A stretch of DNA of 32,087 nucleotides from PLA5 sp040901705 (GTDB lineage: Bacteria; Planctomycetota; Planctomycetia; Pirellulales; PLA5), in contig JBBDYI010000130.1 of assembly GCA_040901705.1 (NCBI GenBank), forward strand, positions 1 to 32,087. Direction: 5' to 3'. The translations under genes were made by a program, and so were the position numbers. Of the stretch, positions 18,501-24,519 are shown piece after piece; position 1 is the first letter of the stretch, and each line of letters begins with the position of its first letter. The notes beneath the pieces are model-generated. The model was not told the DNA's origin, searched no databases, and saw nothing but the letters and a program-made list of their open reading frames with translations.

Positions 18501-19041
18501 AGAACGCGAACAGTTCTTCGTCCTTCGCCGTCAGCCCGCGCCGCTCGCACGCCGCGCGAAAATCTTCCGGCCAGATTTCGTGCCGCTTCATCTCGCTCAA
18601 GAATCCGGAGAGCAAGTCCGCGAAGCCGGGCGTGTCGGCAATGCGGCTGAAATACCGCAGCCTGCCGGCCCTGAGCAGATCCTCCGCCAGCCGGGCGATC
18701 AACTGTCGACGCGCCATGCCGTAGAGCGGCCGCACCAAGTCCGGCGCATGGTCGAGCACCGTCTGTGCGAACGCCTCGAAGGTATACACGTTGGGCGCGA
18801 AGCACGCGGCAAAACCACCGGCCAGTAGCCGTTCGCGAACGACCGCGGCCGCCCGCGCCGTTGGAGCGATCCACAGCGTCTCGCCCACGCCCGGTGACGT
18901 GCCGCCGTTTGCATTTATCGCCGCAACGCCCGCCGACCCCTCCGCCAGAGCGGTGCGATAACGTGCGAGCAGCTTGCCAGTCTTGCCTGATCGGGCCGGA
19001 CCGGCGACAATCAACGTTTGGCCGGGCATGGCGTTTCGCAT
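15514..19041 (-). CDS. addB: AddB-type helicase/nuclease subunit with iron-sulphur cysteines
   Basis: The protein has 1175 residues. A P-loop VAGPARSGKT (K20) sits at the extreme N-terminus, as in AddB, followed by a long divergent helicase-like region. The C-terminal third carries a PD-(D/E)XK nuclease with GGRIDRIDM and IVDYKTG (D1039, K1041). Four cysteines fit the AddB iron-sulphur staple: C863 in YCPMRYFF before the nuclease, then C1147, C1151 and C1157 in ECTKFCAFKTVC after it. C1142 is an extra one. It partners AddA, whose start codon lies inside the addB end. The open frame reaches 19194, but the ATG at 19041 puts the P-loop at the usual place and lies downstream of the predicted promoter; the ATG at 19029 is equally possible. 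Confidence 0.9.
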   Translation of the reverse strand: MRNAMPGQTLIVAGPARSGKTGKLLARYRTALAEGSAGVAAINANGGTSPGVGETLWIAPTARAAAVVRERLLAGGFAACFAPNVYTFEAFAQTVLDHAPDLVRPLYGMARRQLIARLAEDLLRAGRLRYFSRIADTPGFADLLSGFLSEMKRHEIWPEDFRAACERRGLTAKDEELFAFYDAYQDVLARRQLFDAEGRFWTARTLLGDGHRRPFDRLRLVAVDGFADFTATQHDILGILVDYADELIVSLPLERDLERRGDLFAKPRATLEELSRRLPDVRVEWIERTPDVTHGDRNWSAMDRLERYLLGDPREALPPLDIGDGIEIVAAAQQLDELQSIASRIKQLLLDGDMAETTHPRGKQPRMSVQPQDIAVVFRSTDAVAALVREVFEEYGLPFAIDCRPLLGESPQIKALLAALALDGEDWPFRRVLAVLGNNFIAPPMIATDVAADVADVHVAAERVVRSMQIPSGRSKLLERWRRMAVAARETNANANADEESANESPDDDHSQTRRRTRRNRAAAESLSYVEAVAAAVDELPQRATPVAWAGALERFSLALGMTHSGGRTPIGAAPIDRTPSIDDAAWRRLLEVLRAGSRLSQWLDEPAQTWNRCELLAALDDIVAAESIPVATDETGRIRVLSAPAARTLSIPYLFVASLAEHEFPRRARDEVMYHEADRRRLAEEGLRLPQRSERASEEMLLFYEVVTRATRRLVLSYPAMNEKAEPLLPSPFLVDVQRILPAAVASRSDVSDMRPIPRAAAGYSPADRRVLAMHEALTGNTDRLATLVGSSQGSEQDAAARFDSVAANVIAALRTNDSRKGERFGPMDGMFASAAAKYLLAERYGADRVWSASQFEAYAYCPMRYFFEYVLHLEAAEGIELATDSRQRGRLLHAALAGAHRELNAARDAHSSPLDATDAFRRGYDQQLTALAEQFRRDTELDAVLMDIDAKMLADLIDQYVEQHGKYDALPAALRPAHFEVSFGFAIEDDSLTDPLSTPTPLVLRRGDEEIRIGGRIDRIDMAVEGETDAAMFGIVDYKTGNPIKKKSRAEMADDGRRLQLDLYALAVEQVLLADRSAIGVHSGYWHVAANGFDVWQSMHEASDATWWPTEDWTRRRVRLVELVFSLVRGIRDGQFPVYCPDEECTKFCAFKTVCRVHQARSLEKSWQPPASK

Positions 19042-19146
19042 TGCTGCAAGGGAAACAAACCCAAGTGGCGTGTCAAACGACGCATGTCCGACTGATAGAG
19101 AAGGAAGGAAGAAGAGGCATCGACGACCGGCCCAGCGCGTGGGCGA

Positions 19147-19173
19147 GACTGCATGTTCGGACGACATGCGGTC
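19147..19173 (-). promoter_or_regulatory. Small inverted repeat in the addBA leader
   Basis: GCATGT (19151-19156) and ACATGC (19164-19169) form a perfect 6-bp repeat around a 7-nt loop. It is extended by GAC/GTC after one mismatch. The repeat lies at the predicted transcription start of addBA, so it could be a 5' hairpin or an operator. Confidence 0.4.
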
Positions 19174-19182
19174 CGCGGCGCT

Positions 19183-19210
19183 ATTGTTTCGCACTCCTGG
19201 CCGGTGTCAA
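19183..19210 (-). promoter_or_regulatory. Predicted promoter of addBA
   Basis: On the minus strand a perfect -35 TTGACA (19210-19205) is followed after 16 bp by AACAAT (19188-19183), 4 of 6 matches to the -10 consensus. Transcription would start near 19176 and give a leader of about 135 nt before the ATG at 19041. A second TTGACA at 19076-19071 has no good -10 partner. Confidence 0.42.
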
Positions 19211-19328
19211 GCAAGGCAAGCGCGCGGCGTGACCGCGGGATCGAAGTTTTGTCTTGCGGCGACCGCGTTGTCGGTCCTCTTCGCACTTCTTGCGATATCG
19301 TAGGGTTCGACTTCATAGGGTGGCCTGT

Positions 19329-19357
19329 TTGACACCGCCGAACACCATATTTACATT
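19329..19357 (+). promoter_or_regulatory. Promoter of the DUF1559 gene
   Basis: A perfect -35 TTGACA (19329-19334) and TACATT (19352-19357) are spaced by 17 bp in an AT-rich stretch. The start site would be near 19364, giving a leader of about 45 nt that ends in a strong ribosome binding site. Confidence 0.55.
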
Positions 19358-19396
19358 GGGAGTCGTATTTATTTCCCTTCATTCCTTTTTTCTGTT

Positions 19397-19402
19397 GGGA
19401 GG
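19397..19402 (+). promoter_or_regulatory. Strong ribosome binding site GGGAGG
   Basis: GGGAGG lies 6 nt before the ATG at 19409. It decides for this ATG over the in-frame GTG directly before it (19406). Confidence 0.75.
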
Positions 19403-19408
19403 TGTGTG

Positions 19409-20584
19409 ATGTTTCAGAGGAGCCAGCGCGGCGATCCGCGCGCACAGCGGCGAGGGTTCACCCTCGTCGAACTGCTGGTGGTCATCACGATCATCGGCAT
19501 GTTGATGGCGATGATGTTCCCCGCCCTCGGCACGGTGATGGACGCGGTCAACTTGAACCGCTGTTCGAACAACCTGTCGTCGGTGGGCAAGGCGCTCGCC
19601 AGTTTTCAGTCGGCCGCCAGCAATGCCTGGCCGACGGTGTCGACCGAGCCGGTCAACGGCAAGCCGGCCTTGGCCGCGGCGGAAAAAACGATGGCCAATC
19701 GCGCCAGCACGCGGCCGCAGCGCGGCCGACGCGTCGAAGAAAAGGCCACGGCGTCGGGCTATAGCTGGATGGTGCTGTTGCTGCCGTACATCGGCCAAGA
19801 ACCGATGTTCAAGGCGATCAACGCCCGCAGCAAGGGTTTCGGCCGTTCGGCGTTCGACCCGGCGTTGATCGACGACGAAAACAAGCACTATTCGATGCAG
19901 GCAATGAAAGTATTTCAGTGCCCCGTGTTCGAAGGCACCGCGGAAGTGGCGTATACGAGCGCGGCGCCGGAGTACAAGCGTTTCTCGCAGGGCGTCGGCG
20001 ACGGCGGCGGCGCTGTGGCGCTGACGAATTACGTTGCGATCTCGGCGACGCACATGTCCCTGGTGATTCCCAAAGACACGAAGAACCCGGGCCCGCCGCC
20101 CAACGGCGTGATCTACTACAATTCCGCAAAGAAAGGCCCCACGCGAATTCCCGACGGTGAAACGGCTACGGTCGTCGTCACGGAAACGCGCGAGCCGAAC
20201 TATGCGTCTTGGTTCGACGGCACCACAAGTTGGGTCGTCGCCGCCGACCCGAACTCGCCGGAGCCGGTCGAGCAGGGCGGCAAGTGGGTTTGCGAAACAA
20301 CGTCCAATGGGTGCCGTTCGGCGCTCAACATTGGACCGGAATACTCGCAAAGCGCGGACGAGTCGCAGGTCGAGTATTATCGCAAGCGGTCGCCGAGCTG
20401 GCAGGGCGAGGCCGATTGGGCATACGGCCCCAGCAGCATGCATGCCGGCGGTATGGTGGTCCACTTGTACGGCGACAAGCGCGTGGTTCCGATTCGGTCG
20501 ATGGGACCGACGGCAATCAGTTCCAGCGTCTATATGGCGATCGTGACTCGCTCCGGCGGAGAGACCGCTACCTACGAGCCGTAG
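19409..20584 (+). CDS. DUF1559 domain protein with prepilin-type N-terminus
   Basis: This 391-residue protein opens with a type IV pilin-like leader. RRGFTLVELLVVITIIGML gives a G/F prepilin peptidase cleavage site, a conserved Glu at position +5 of the mature protein, and a hydrophobic helix. The DUF1559 core follows, with SGYSWMVLLLPYIGQEPMF (the usual site of the 'LLPYxEQ' motif), FQCPVFEG and ALTNYVAISATH. Near the C-terminus SMHAGGMVVHLYGDKRV corresponds to the family's H-x9-DG motif, here read as GD. Such proteins occur in dozens of copies in planctomycete genomes and are thought to be cell-surface or pseudopilus components; function is unproven. It has its own promoter and probably its own terminator, so it is monocistronic. 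Confidence 0.92.
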   Translation: MFQRSQRGDPRAQRRGFTLVELLVVITIIGMLMAMMFPALGTVMDAVNLNRCSNNLSSVGKALASFQSAASNAWPTVSTEPVNGKPALAAAEKTMANRASTRPQRGRRVEEKATASGYSWMVLLLPYIGQEPMFKAINARSKGFGRSAFDPALIDDENKHYSMQAMKVFQCPVFEGTAEVAYTSAAPEYKRFSQGVGDGGGAVALTNYVAISATHMSLVIPKDTKNPGPPPNGVIYYNSAKKGPTRIPDGETATVVVTETREPNYASWFDGTTSWVVAADPNSPEPVEQGGKWVCETTSNGCRSALNIGPEYSQSADESQVEYYRKRSPSWQGEADWAYGPSSMHAGGMVVHLYGDKRVVPIRSMGPTAISSSVYMAIVTRSGGETATYEP

Positions 20585-20639
20585 AACGCCTAGCGGAATG
20601 AGTTTCGACATGCTCTTGATTTGAGTTCGCTACTAGATC

Positions 20640-20677
20640 GGGCCGGGGGGGGNNNNNNNNNNGCGGCTTTTTTTGTG
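20640..20677 (+). terminator. Probable intrinsic terminator interrupted by an assembly gap
   Basis: GGGCCGGGGGGGG (20640-20652) is followed by ten N, then GCGGC and a run of seven T. GGCCG on the left can pair with CGGC on the right, and the T-run is in the correct place for a terminator of the DUF1559 gene. The true loop or stem length is hidden by the gap. Confidence 0.5.
20653..20662. other. Assembly gap (10 N)
   Basis: Ten undetermined bases directly after a run of eight G. The fixed length suggests a scaffold placeholder and the real distance is unknown. Confidence 0.99.
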
Positions 20678-20741
20678 CCGAACGTGTCGTGTTGCTTGGA
20701 GAAGGAATCTCACCGCCGCGTGCAGCGTCGTTGCGGATGGG

Positions 20742-21602
20742 CTACGGTCTGGCCGCCGCTTCGAACGTGTAGAACAGCGGCTGACCGAACTTCGCCCGGC
20801 CGAATTCCGCGATTCGAGCTTGAGTCGCCGGGGCCAGCAGGAAATCCGCGAACCGCCGCGCCGCCGCGACGCGGACGTGCGCGTGTCGCGCCGGATTGAC
20901 CAGCATCACGGAATATTCGTTGCGCAGCAGCGGGTCGCCTTGCGAGAGAATCGCCAGCCGCAACGACTCGCGGTGGGCCAAGAACGTCGCCCGGTCCGAC
21001 AGCGTGTAGGCCTGCTTCTCGCTGGCGATCCGTAGCGTCTGGGCCATGCCGGAGCCGCTCCGCAGATACCAATCGCCCGACGGCGCACGGCCGACGGCGG
21101 CCCACAGCCCACGTTCCTTCTGATGCGTGCCCGACTCGTCGCCGCGCGATACGAACGGTGCAGAACGGTCGGCAATCGACTTCAGCGCATCGACGACGCT
21201 GGCTTGGTTGCGAATGTCCGCCGGATCGTTGGCCGCGCCGACGAGGACGAAGTCGTTGTACATCACCTTGCATCGCTCGATGCCGTTGCCGGCGGCGACG
21301 AACTTGTCCTCGGCGGCCGGCGCGTGCGTGAGCAGCACGTCGGCGTCGCCGCGGCGGCCCAGTTCAATTGCCTGCCCGCTGCCGACGGCAATGACCTTGA
21401 CGTCGATACCCGTTTCGGCGCGAAACGCCGGCAACAGCGCGTCGAGCAGGCCGCTGTCTTGCGTGCTGGTCGTCGTGGCGAGCGTAAGCGTGTCGGCCGG
21501 CGGCGGTTCGTAAGCCCGGCAGCCGACGAGGGCGACCAGCGCCCATGCCGCAGCGATGTAAACCGAAAAACGGCGACGCGTGAAGTGCGATTTCGGGTGC
21601 AT
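20742..21602 (-). CDS. tupA: Tungstate ABC transporter substrate-binding lipoprotein
   Basis: The protein has 286 residues. The N-terminus is a twin-arginine-like RRR plus hydrophobic segment ending in the lipobox LVGC (C28), so it is probably a lipoprotein anchored outside the inner membrane. The mature part starts with LATTTSTQDSGLLDALLPAF, the TTTS oxyanion-binding signature of TupA proteins (T43-S46), and continues with VIAVGSGQAIELGRRGDADVLL and a DFVLVG segment. It would capture tungstate for the permease and ATPase encoded upstream. The frame is open to 21704, but the ATG at 21602 is chosen because GGAGG lies 8 nt before it and it directly precedes the signal peptide. It follows the ATPase gene after 124 bp. 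Confidence 0.9.
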   Translation of the reverse strand: MHPKSHFTRRRFSVYIAAAWALVALVGCRAYEPPPADTLTLATTTSTQDSGLLDALLPAFRAETGIDVKVIAVGSGQAIELGRRGDADVLLTHAPAAEDKFVAAGNGIERCKVMYNDFVLVGAANDPADIRNQASVVDALKSIADRSAPFVSRGDESGTHQKERGLWAAVGRAPSGDWYLRSGSGMAQTLRIASEKQAYTLSDRATFLAHRESLRLAILSQGDPLLRNEYSVMLVNPARHAHVRVAAARRFADFLLAPATQARIAEFGRAKFGQPLFYTFEAAARP

Positions 21603-21726
21603 GGAGTTGGCCTCCGGTCGGAAGTTCGTCGTTCGGTGCGTCGGATTGTGGATTCTTGTGCCGCGCGTCGTCGTTTTCATCGCCGTTTGCGGGGCCAAAT
21701 TCATCGCCGCTGAGTTTTGCCGGACT

Positions 21727-22488
21727 TCAATAGATCATTTCGCCGCGCACGAACGCCGCCGTGCGCGGATCGCTCGGCGTATCGAAGAACCGCTCGGTCG
21801 CTTCGGTCTCGATGACGCGACCGTCGAGCAGCAGCACGACGCGATCCGCCACGCGGCGGGCTTGATACAGATGGTGCGTCGCCCAGACGATCGTCGTCGG
21901 CCGCGCGGATCGTTCATCGGCCAGCAGCGATTCCACCAATGCGACTCGCGCCGGATCGAGCGCGGCGGTCGGTTCGTCGAGCAACAGCACGTCGGGCCGC
22001 AGCACGAGCGCGCGGGCCAGCGCGACGAGCTGCAATTGCCCACCGGACAGACGCGAGGCGCTTTGCGAGGCGATCTCGGCGAGCCGCAGCCTGGCCAGCA
22101 CGCCGTCGATGCGCTCGTTGCGATCGCTGACGCCGCGCCACCTCAGTCCGCACTCGACGTTGCGGCGAGTCGACCCCAGCATCGGCAGCGGACGCTGTGT
22201 GACCGCCGCGATCGTCCGTAGCTTCGCCAGCGGCAGCGGTCGTTCGTGCAGCGGATGGCCGCCAAACCAGAGTTGACCGCCGTCGATCGGCGCGAGACCG
22301 GAAAGCAGGCTCAACAGTGTCGACTTGCCCGCCCCGGTCGGCCCGACCAGACACAGCACTTCGCCAGGCTCGATCACCAGATCGTCGATCAGCAGCCGAA
22401 AAGCGTCGCCGCGTCGCCGCTCGACGTTTTGCAATCGGTAGGCGGCGGAGTGGTTCGCCTCTGCCATACTCACTGGAGAATCCTTCAT
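21727..22488 (-). CDS. tupC: Tungstate ABC transporter ATP-binding protein
   Basis: This 253-residue ABC ATPase has Walker A GPTGAGKST (K55), a Q-loop near VTQRPLPML, signature RLSGGQLQLVALARAL, Walker B VLLLDEPTAALD and an H-loop in WATHH. Its length equals that of stand-alone importer ATPases. The open frame extends far upstream in another gene's territory, but the ATG at 22488 overlaps the permease stop as ATGA, which indicates translational coupling. A second ATG at 22467 is less likely. The substrate is inferred from the TupA and TupB neighbours. Confidence 0.9.
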   Translation of the reverse strand: MKDSPVSMAEANHSAAYRLQNVERRRGDAFRLLIDDLVIEPGEVLCLVGPTGAGKSTLLSLLSGLAPIDGGQLWFGGHPLHERPLPLAKLRTIAAVTQRPLPMLGSTRRNVECGLRWRGVSDRNERIDGVLARLRLAEIASQSASRLSGGQLQLVALARALVLRPDVLLLDEPTAALDPARVALVESLLADERSARPTTIVWATHHLYQARRVADRVVLLLDGRVIETEATERFFDTPSDPRTAAFVRGEMIY

Positions 22489-23135
22489 GGAAGCGGCCGA
22501 TCCTGCCAGCGAAGCACGGCGAGATTCAACGCCAGGGCCACGGCCAGCAACACGCCGCCGAGCACGAGCGCAAACGCGAAATTCCCCTTGCCAGTTTCCA
22601 GCACGACCGCCGTGGTCAGTACGCGAGTATGCCCCTCGATGTTGCCGCCGACCATCCACACCGCGCCGACTTCGCTCATGCTCCGTCCCAATGCCGTGGC
22701 GACGGCGAGAAACAATCCGCCGCGGGCCTCGCGTAGCACGGCGAAACGGGCCTGCATCGGACTGGCGCCCAACGCGCGAGCTTGAAAATGCAAATCCTCC
22801 GGCACGGCCGCCACCGCGGTCATTGTGATCCCGGTCACGAACGGGATGTCGAGTATCGTCTGGGCCAAGATCATCGCCTGGGGCGTAAACAGCCAGCCCA
22901 GCGATCCGAGCGGGCCGCTCGCCGACAGCAGAAGGTAAATCGCCAATCCGACGACGACCGGCGGCAACGCCATGCCGGTGTAGACCAAGGCCCTGACCCA
23001 CGTCGAGCGGCTCCACGCGGACAGGCCCAGCCACGTTCCCAGCGGGGCAGCGACGAGTACGCTCAGCAGCACGGCGGATAGCGCCACCTGTAGCGACAGC
23101 CCAAGAATCGGCCACAGATCGGTGAAGTCCGTCAT
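22485..23135 (-). CDS. tupB: Tungstate ABC transporter permease
   Basis: The 216-residue membrane protein has about five or six hydrophobic helices and the permease coupling loop (the EAA-like region ARALGASPMQARFAVLREARGG), as expected of TupB. The conserved MALPPVVVGLAIYLLLSASGPLG and ALGRSMSEVGAVWMVGGNI segments match the TupB/ModB branch. It is the first gene of the tup cluster, overlaps tupC by 4 bp and lies 36 bp after the aminotransferase gene. A -10-like TAGCAT ends 5 bp before its ATG, so it may have its own leaderless transcript in addition to read-through. Confidence 0.9.
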   Translation of the reverse strand: MTDFTDLWPILGLSLQVALSAVLLSVLVAAPLGTWLGLSAWSRSTWVRALVYTGMALPPVVVGLAIYLLLSASGPLGSLGWLFTPQAMILAQTILDIPFVTGITMTAVAAVPEDLHFQARALGASPMQARFAVLREARGGLFLAVATALGRSMSEVGAVWMVGGNIEGHTRVLTTAVVLETGKGNFAFALVLGGVLLAVALALNLAVLRWQDRPLP

Positions 23136-23140
23136 TTGGT

Positions 23141-23146
23141 ATGCTA
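23141..23146 (-). promoter_or_regulatory. Possible -10 box (TAGCAT) of tupBCA
   Basis: TAGCAT on the minus strand ends 5 nt before the tupB ATG. No -35 box at proper distance is visible: TTGATT at 23175-23170 is 23 bp away. Weak on its own, but like the arrangement in front of the Uma2 and aminotransferase genes. Confidence 0.3.
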
Positions 23147-23171
23147 ACTCGCCACGATGATGCGGAACGAA

Positions 23172-24437
23172 TCAAGGTCCGCAATACGCGGCGGTCAAGC
23201 GAAACTCCGCCCGCGCCGCTAGAAACGCTTGCACGCGGTCGGCTCGATCGAACGCGCGGGGCAGGAACTCTACGGCCTGTGCGATCCGCTCGTCCGCCTC
23301 GGCGCAACTGAACCGCAAGAAGCCGCGGCCCGCCGCGCCGAAGCATTCGCCGCCGAGGCACGCCACGCCGAATCGCTCGTCGGCCGCTTCGAGCAAGTAC
23401 ATCGCCAGTCCTTGCGACGTAATGCCCAGGCGGTTGCAAACGGCCGCCACGTTGGAAAACACGTAAAACGTACCGGCCGGCATCGGGCAGCGGACTCCGT
23501 CGATCTGGTCGAGTCCTGCGGCAAGCAGTTCCACCTTGCGGCGAAAGGCGGCCATTCGCTCGTCGCGCACCGTGCGATCCTGCCGCAGCGCCGCGATGCC
23601 GGCCTGCTGCGTAAACGGCGGCACGCAGGAGAGCATCGTGTTGGTTAGCGTGGCGAGCCTCTCGGCGATCCGCGGACTGCTCACCGAGAATCCGAGCCGC
23701 CAGCCGCTCATGCTAAACGATTTGGAAAACGTGTATGCCGCCACGCAATGGTCGAGCATGTCCGGTTCGGCCAACAGCGTATGATGCCGTCCGCGCCACA
23801 CCATCTGGTCGTACGGCTCGTCGCTCAGCACCGCCACGTCGCGGCCCCGCACGGCGTCGGCCAGTTCGCGCAAGTCGTCCTGCGTCGCCACGCCGCCGGT
23901 CGGATTGTGCGGGCTATTGAGGAATATCGCCCGCGGCGAAGGGTCGTCGTCCAAGAAACGCCGCACGTCGTCGACATCCGGGCGGAAGTCGCGCGATTCG
24001 AGCAGCGGCGCGAGCACCATCCGCGCGCCGCGGCGGGCGATATTCGGGCCGTAAGTCGGAAAATGCGGGCTGAACACCAGCGCCGCGTCGCCCGGGTTGA
24101 GAAACGCCTCGCAGAACAACGTCTGGAATGTTTTTCCGCCCGGTCCGGCGACGACGTTTTCGGCGGCGACGGCCAAACCGTAGTGTTCGTTGACGTACTC
24201 GGCGGCGGCGGTACGGAACTCGCTCAATCCGGCGGAGGGACCGTAGCGGCAATGCCCTTGGCGAATCGCCGCGATGCCCGCCGCGGCGGCATGGGGCGGC
24301 GTGGGGAAGGGACTGTCGCCGATTTCCAGTTCGACTACGTCCTTGCCGGCGGCCTTCATTCGCTGCGCGGCCACCAGCACGTCGAAGGCGTTTTCCGTGC
24401 GGACTTCGGCGGCGAAACGGCTGAATGCTGGCGTCAT
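23172..24437 (-). CDS. PLP-dependent class I/II aminotransferase
   Basis: This 421-residue fold-type I enzyme has all key residues. EIGDSPFPTP lies near the N-terminus, GPGGKTFQTL holds the cofactor phosphate, NSPHNPTGG carries the conserved Asn, SDEPYD the Asp that contacts the pyridine nitrogen, TFSKSFSMSGWRLG the Schiff-base lysine K239, and FLRFSCAEADERI the substrate carboxylate Arg. It resembles the aspartate/alanine aminotransferase branch; the amino acid substrate cannot be told from the sequence. It starts at 24437, where a TACAAT box ends 7 bp before the ATG. The tungstate transporter genes follow after 36 bp on the same strand, so a shared transcript is possible, although no functional link is evident. 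Confidence 0.9.
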   Translation of the reverse strand: MTPAFSRFAAEVRTENAFDVLVAAQRMKAAGKDVVELEIGDSPFPTPPHAAAAGIAAIRQGHCRYGPSAGLSEFRTAAAEYVNEHYGLAVAAENVVAGPGGKTFQTLFCEAFLNPGDAALVFSPHFPTYGPNIARRGARMVLAPLLESRDFRPDVDDVRRFLDDDPSPRAIFLNSPHNPTGGVATQDDLRELADAVRGRDVAVLSDEPYDQMVWRGRHHTLLAEPDMLDHCVAAYTFSKSFSMSGWRLGFSVSSPRIAERLATLTNTMLSCVPPFTQQAGIAALRQDRTVRDERMAAFRRKVELLAAGLDQIDGVRCPMPAGTFYVFSNVAAVCNRLGITSQGLAMYLLEAADERFGVACLGGECFGAAGRGFLRFSCAEADERIAQAVEFLPRAFDRADRVQAFLAARAEFRLTAAYCGP

Positions 24438-24444
24438 GCCGGGT

Positions 24445-24450
24445 ATTGTA
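24445..24450 (-). promoter_or_regulatory. -10 box (TACAAT) of the aminotransferase gene
   Basis: TACAAT (5 of 6 matches to TATAAT) lies 7 nt before the ATG at 24437, which would put the transcription start at the start codon. The plus-strand string ATTGTAGAAC resembles ATTATAGAAC of the module at 27907. Confidence 0.45.
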
Positions 24451-24453
24451 GAA

Positions 24454-24478
24454 CGCCCGGCGGCGGCTGAAAACGGGC
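24454..24478 (-). terminator. Weak hairpin after the NfeD-type gene
   Basis: GCCCG (24454-24458) and CGGGC (24474-24478) form an inverted repeat with a 15-nt loop, between the stop of the NfeD-type gene and the aminotransferase promoter. There is no T-run, so this is a tentative terminator. Confidence 0.25.
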
Positions 24479-24519
24479 CAGTCCGCGGAGGTGCAACTTC
24501 GCTTCGCGAATGCCCCGCG

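Larger units (their letters stand above)
19042..19408. other. Divergent intergenic region between addB and the DUF1559 gene, 367 bp
   Basis: The region holds the two opposite promoters listed separately and the small inverted repeat at 19147-19173. No protein gene or structured RNA is evident. The stretch from 19340 to 19400 is clearly AT-richer than its surroundings, as expected for a promoter and leader. Confidence 0.6.

Noticed and set aside
19042..19194. N-terminal extension of addB
   Set aside because: It would place the P-loop 50 residues further in than usual, and it contains the predicted leader of the gene.
18765..19303. Plus-strand open frames upstream of the DUF1559 gene
   Set aside because: They overlap addB and its promoter, have no ribosome binding site or recognisable motif, and look like shadows.
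22489..23439. N-terminal extension of the tupC frame
   Set aside because: The extra 317 residues lie within tupB and the aminotransferase in another frame; the ATGA overlap at 22485-22488 marks the true start.
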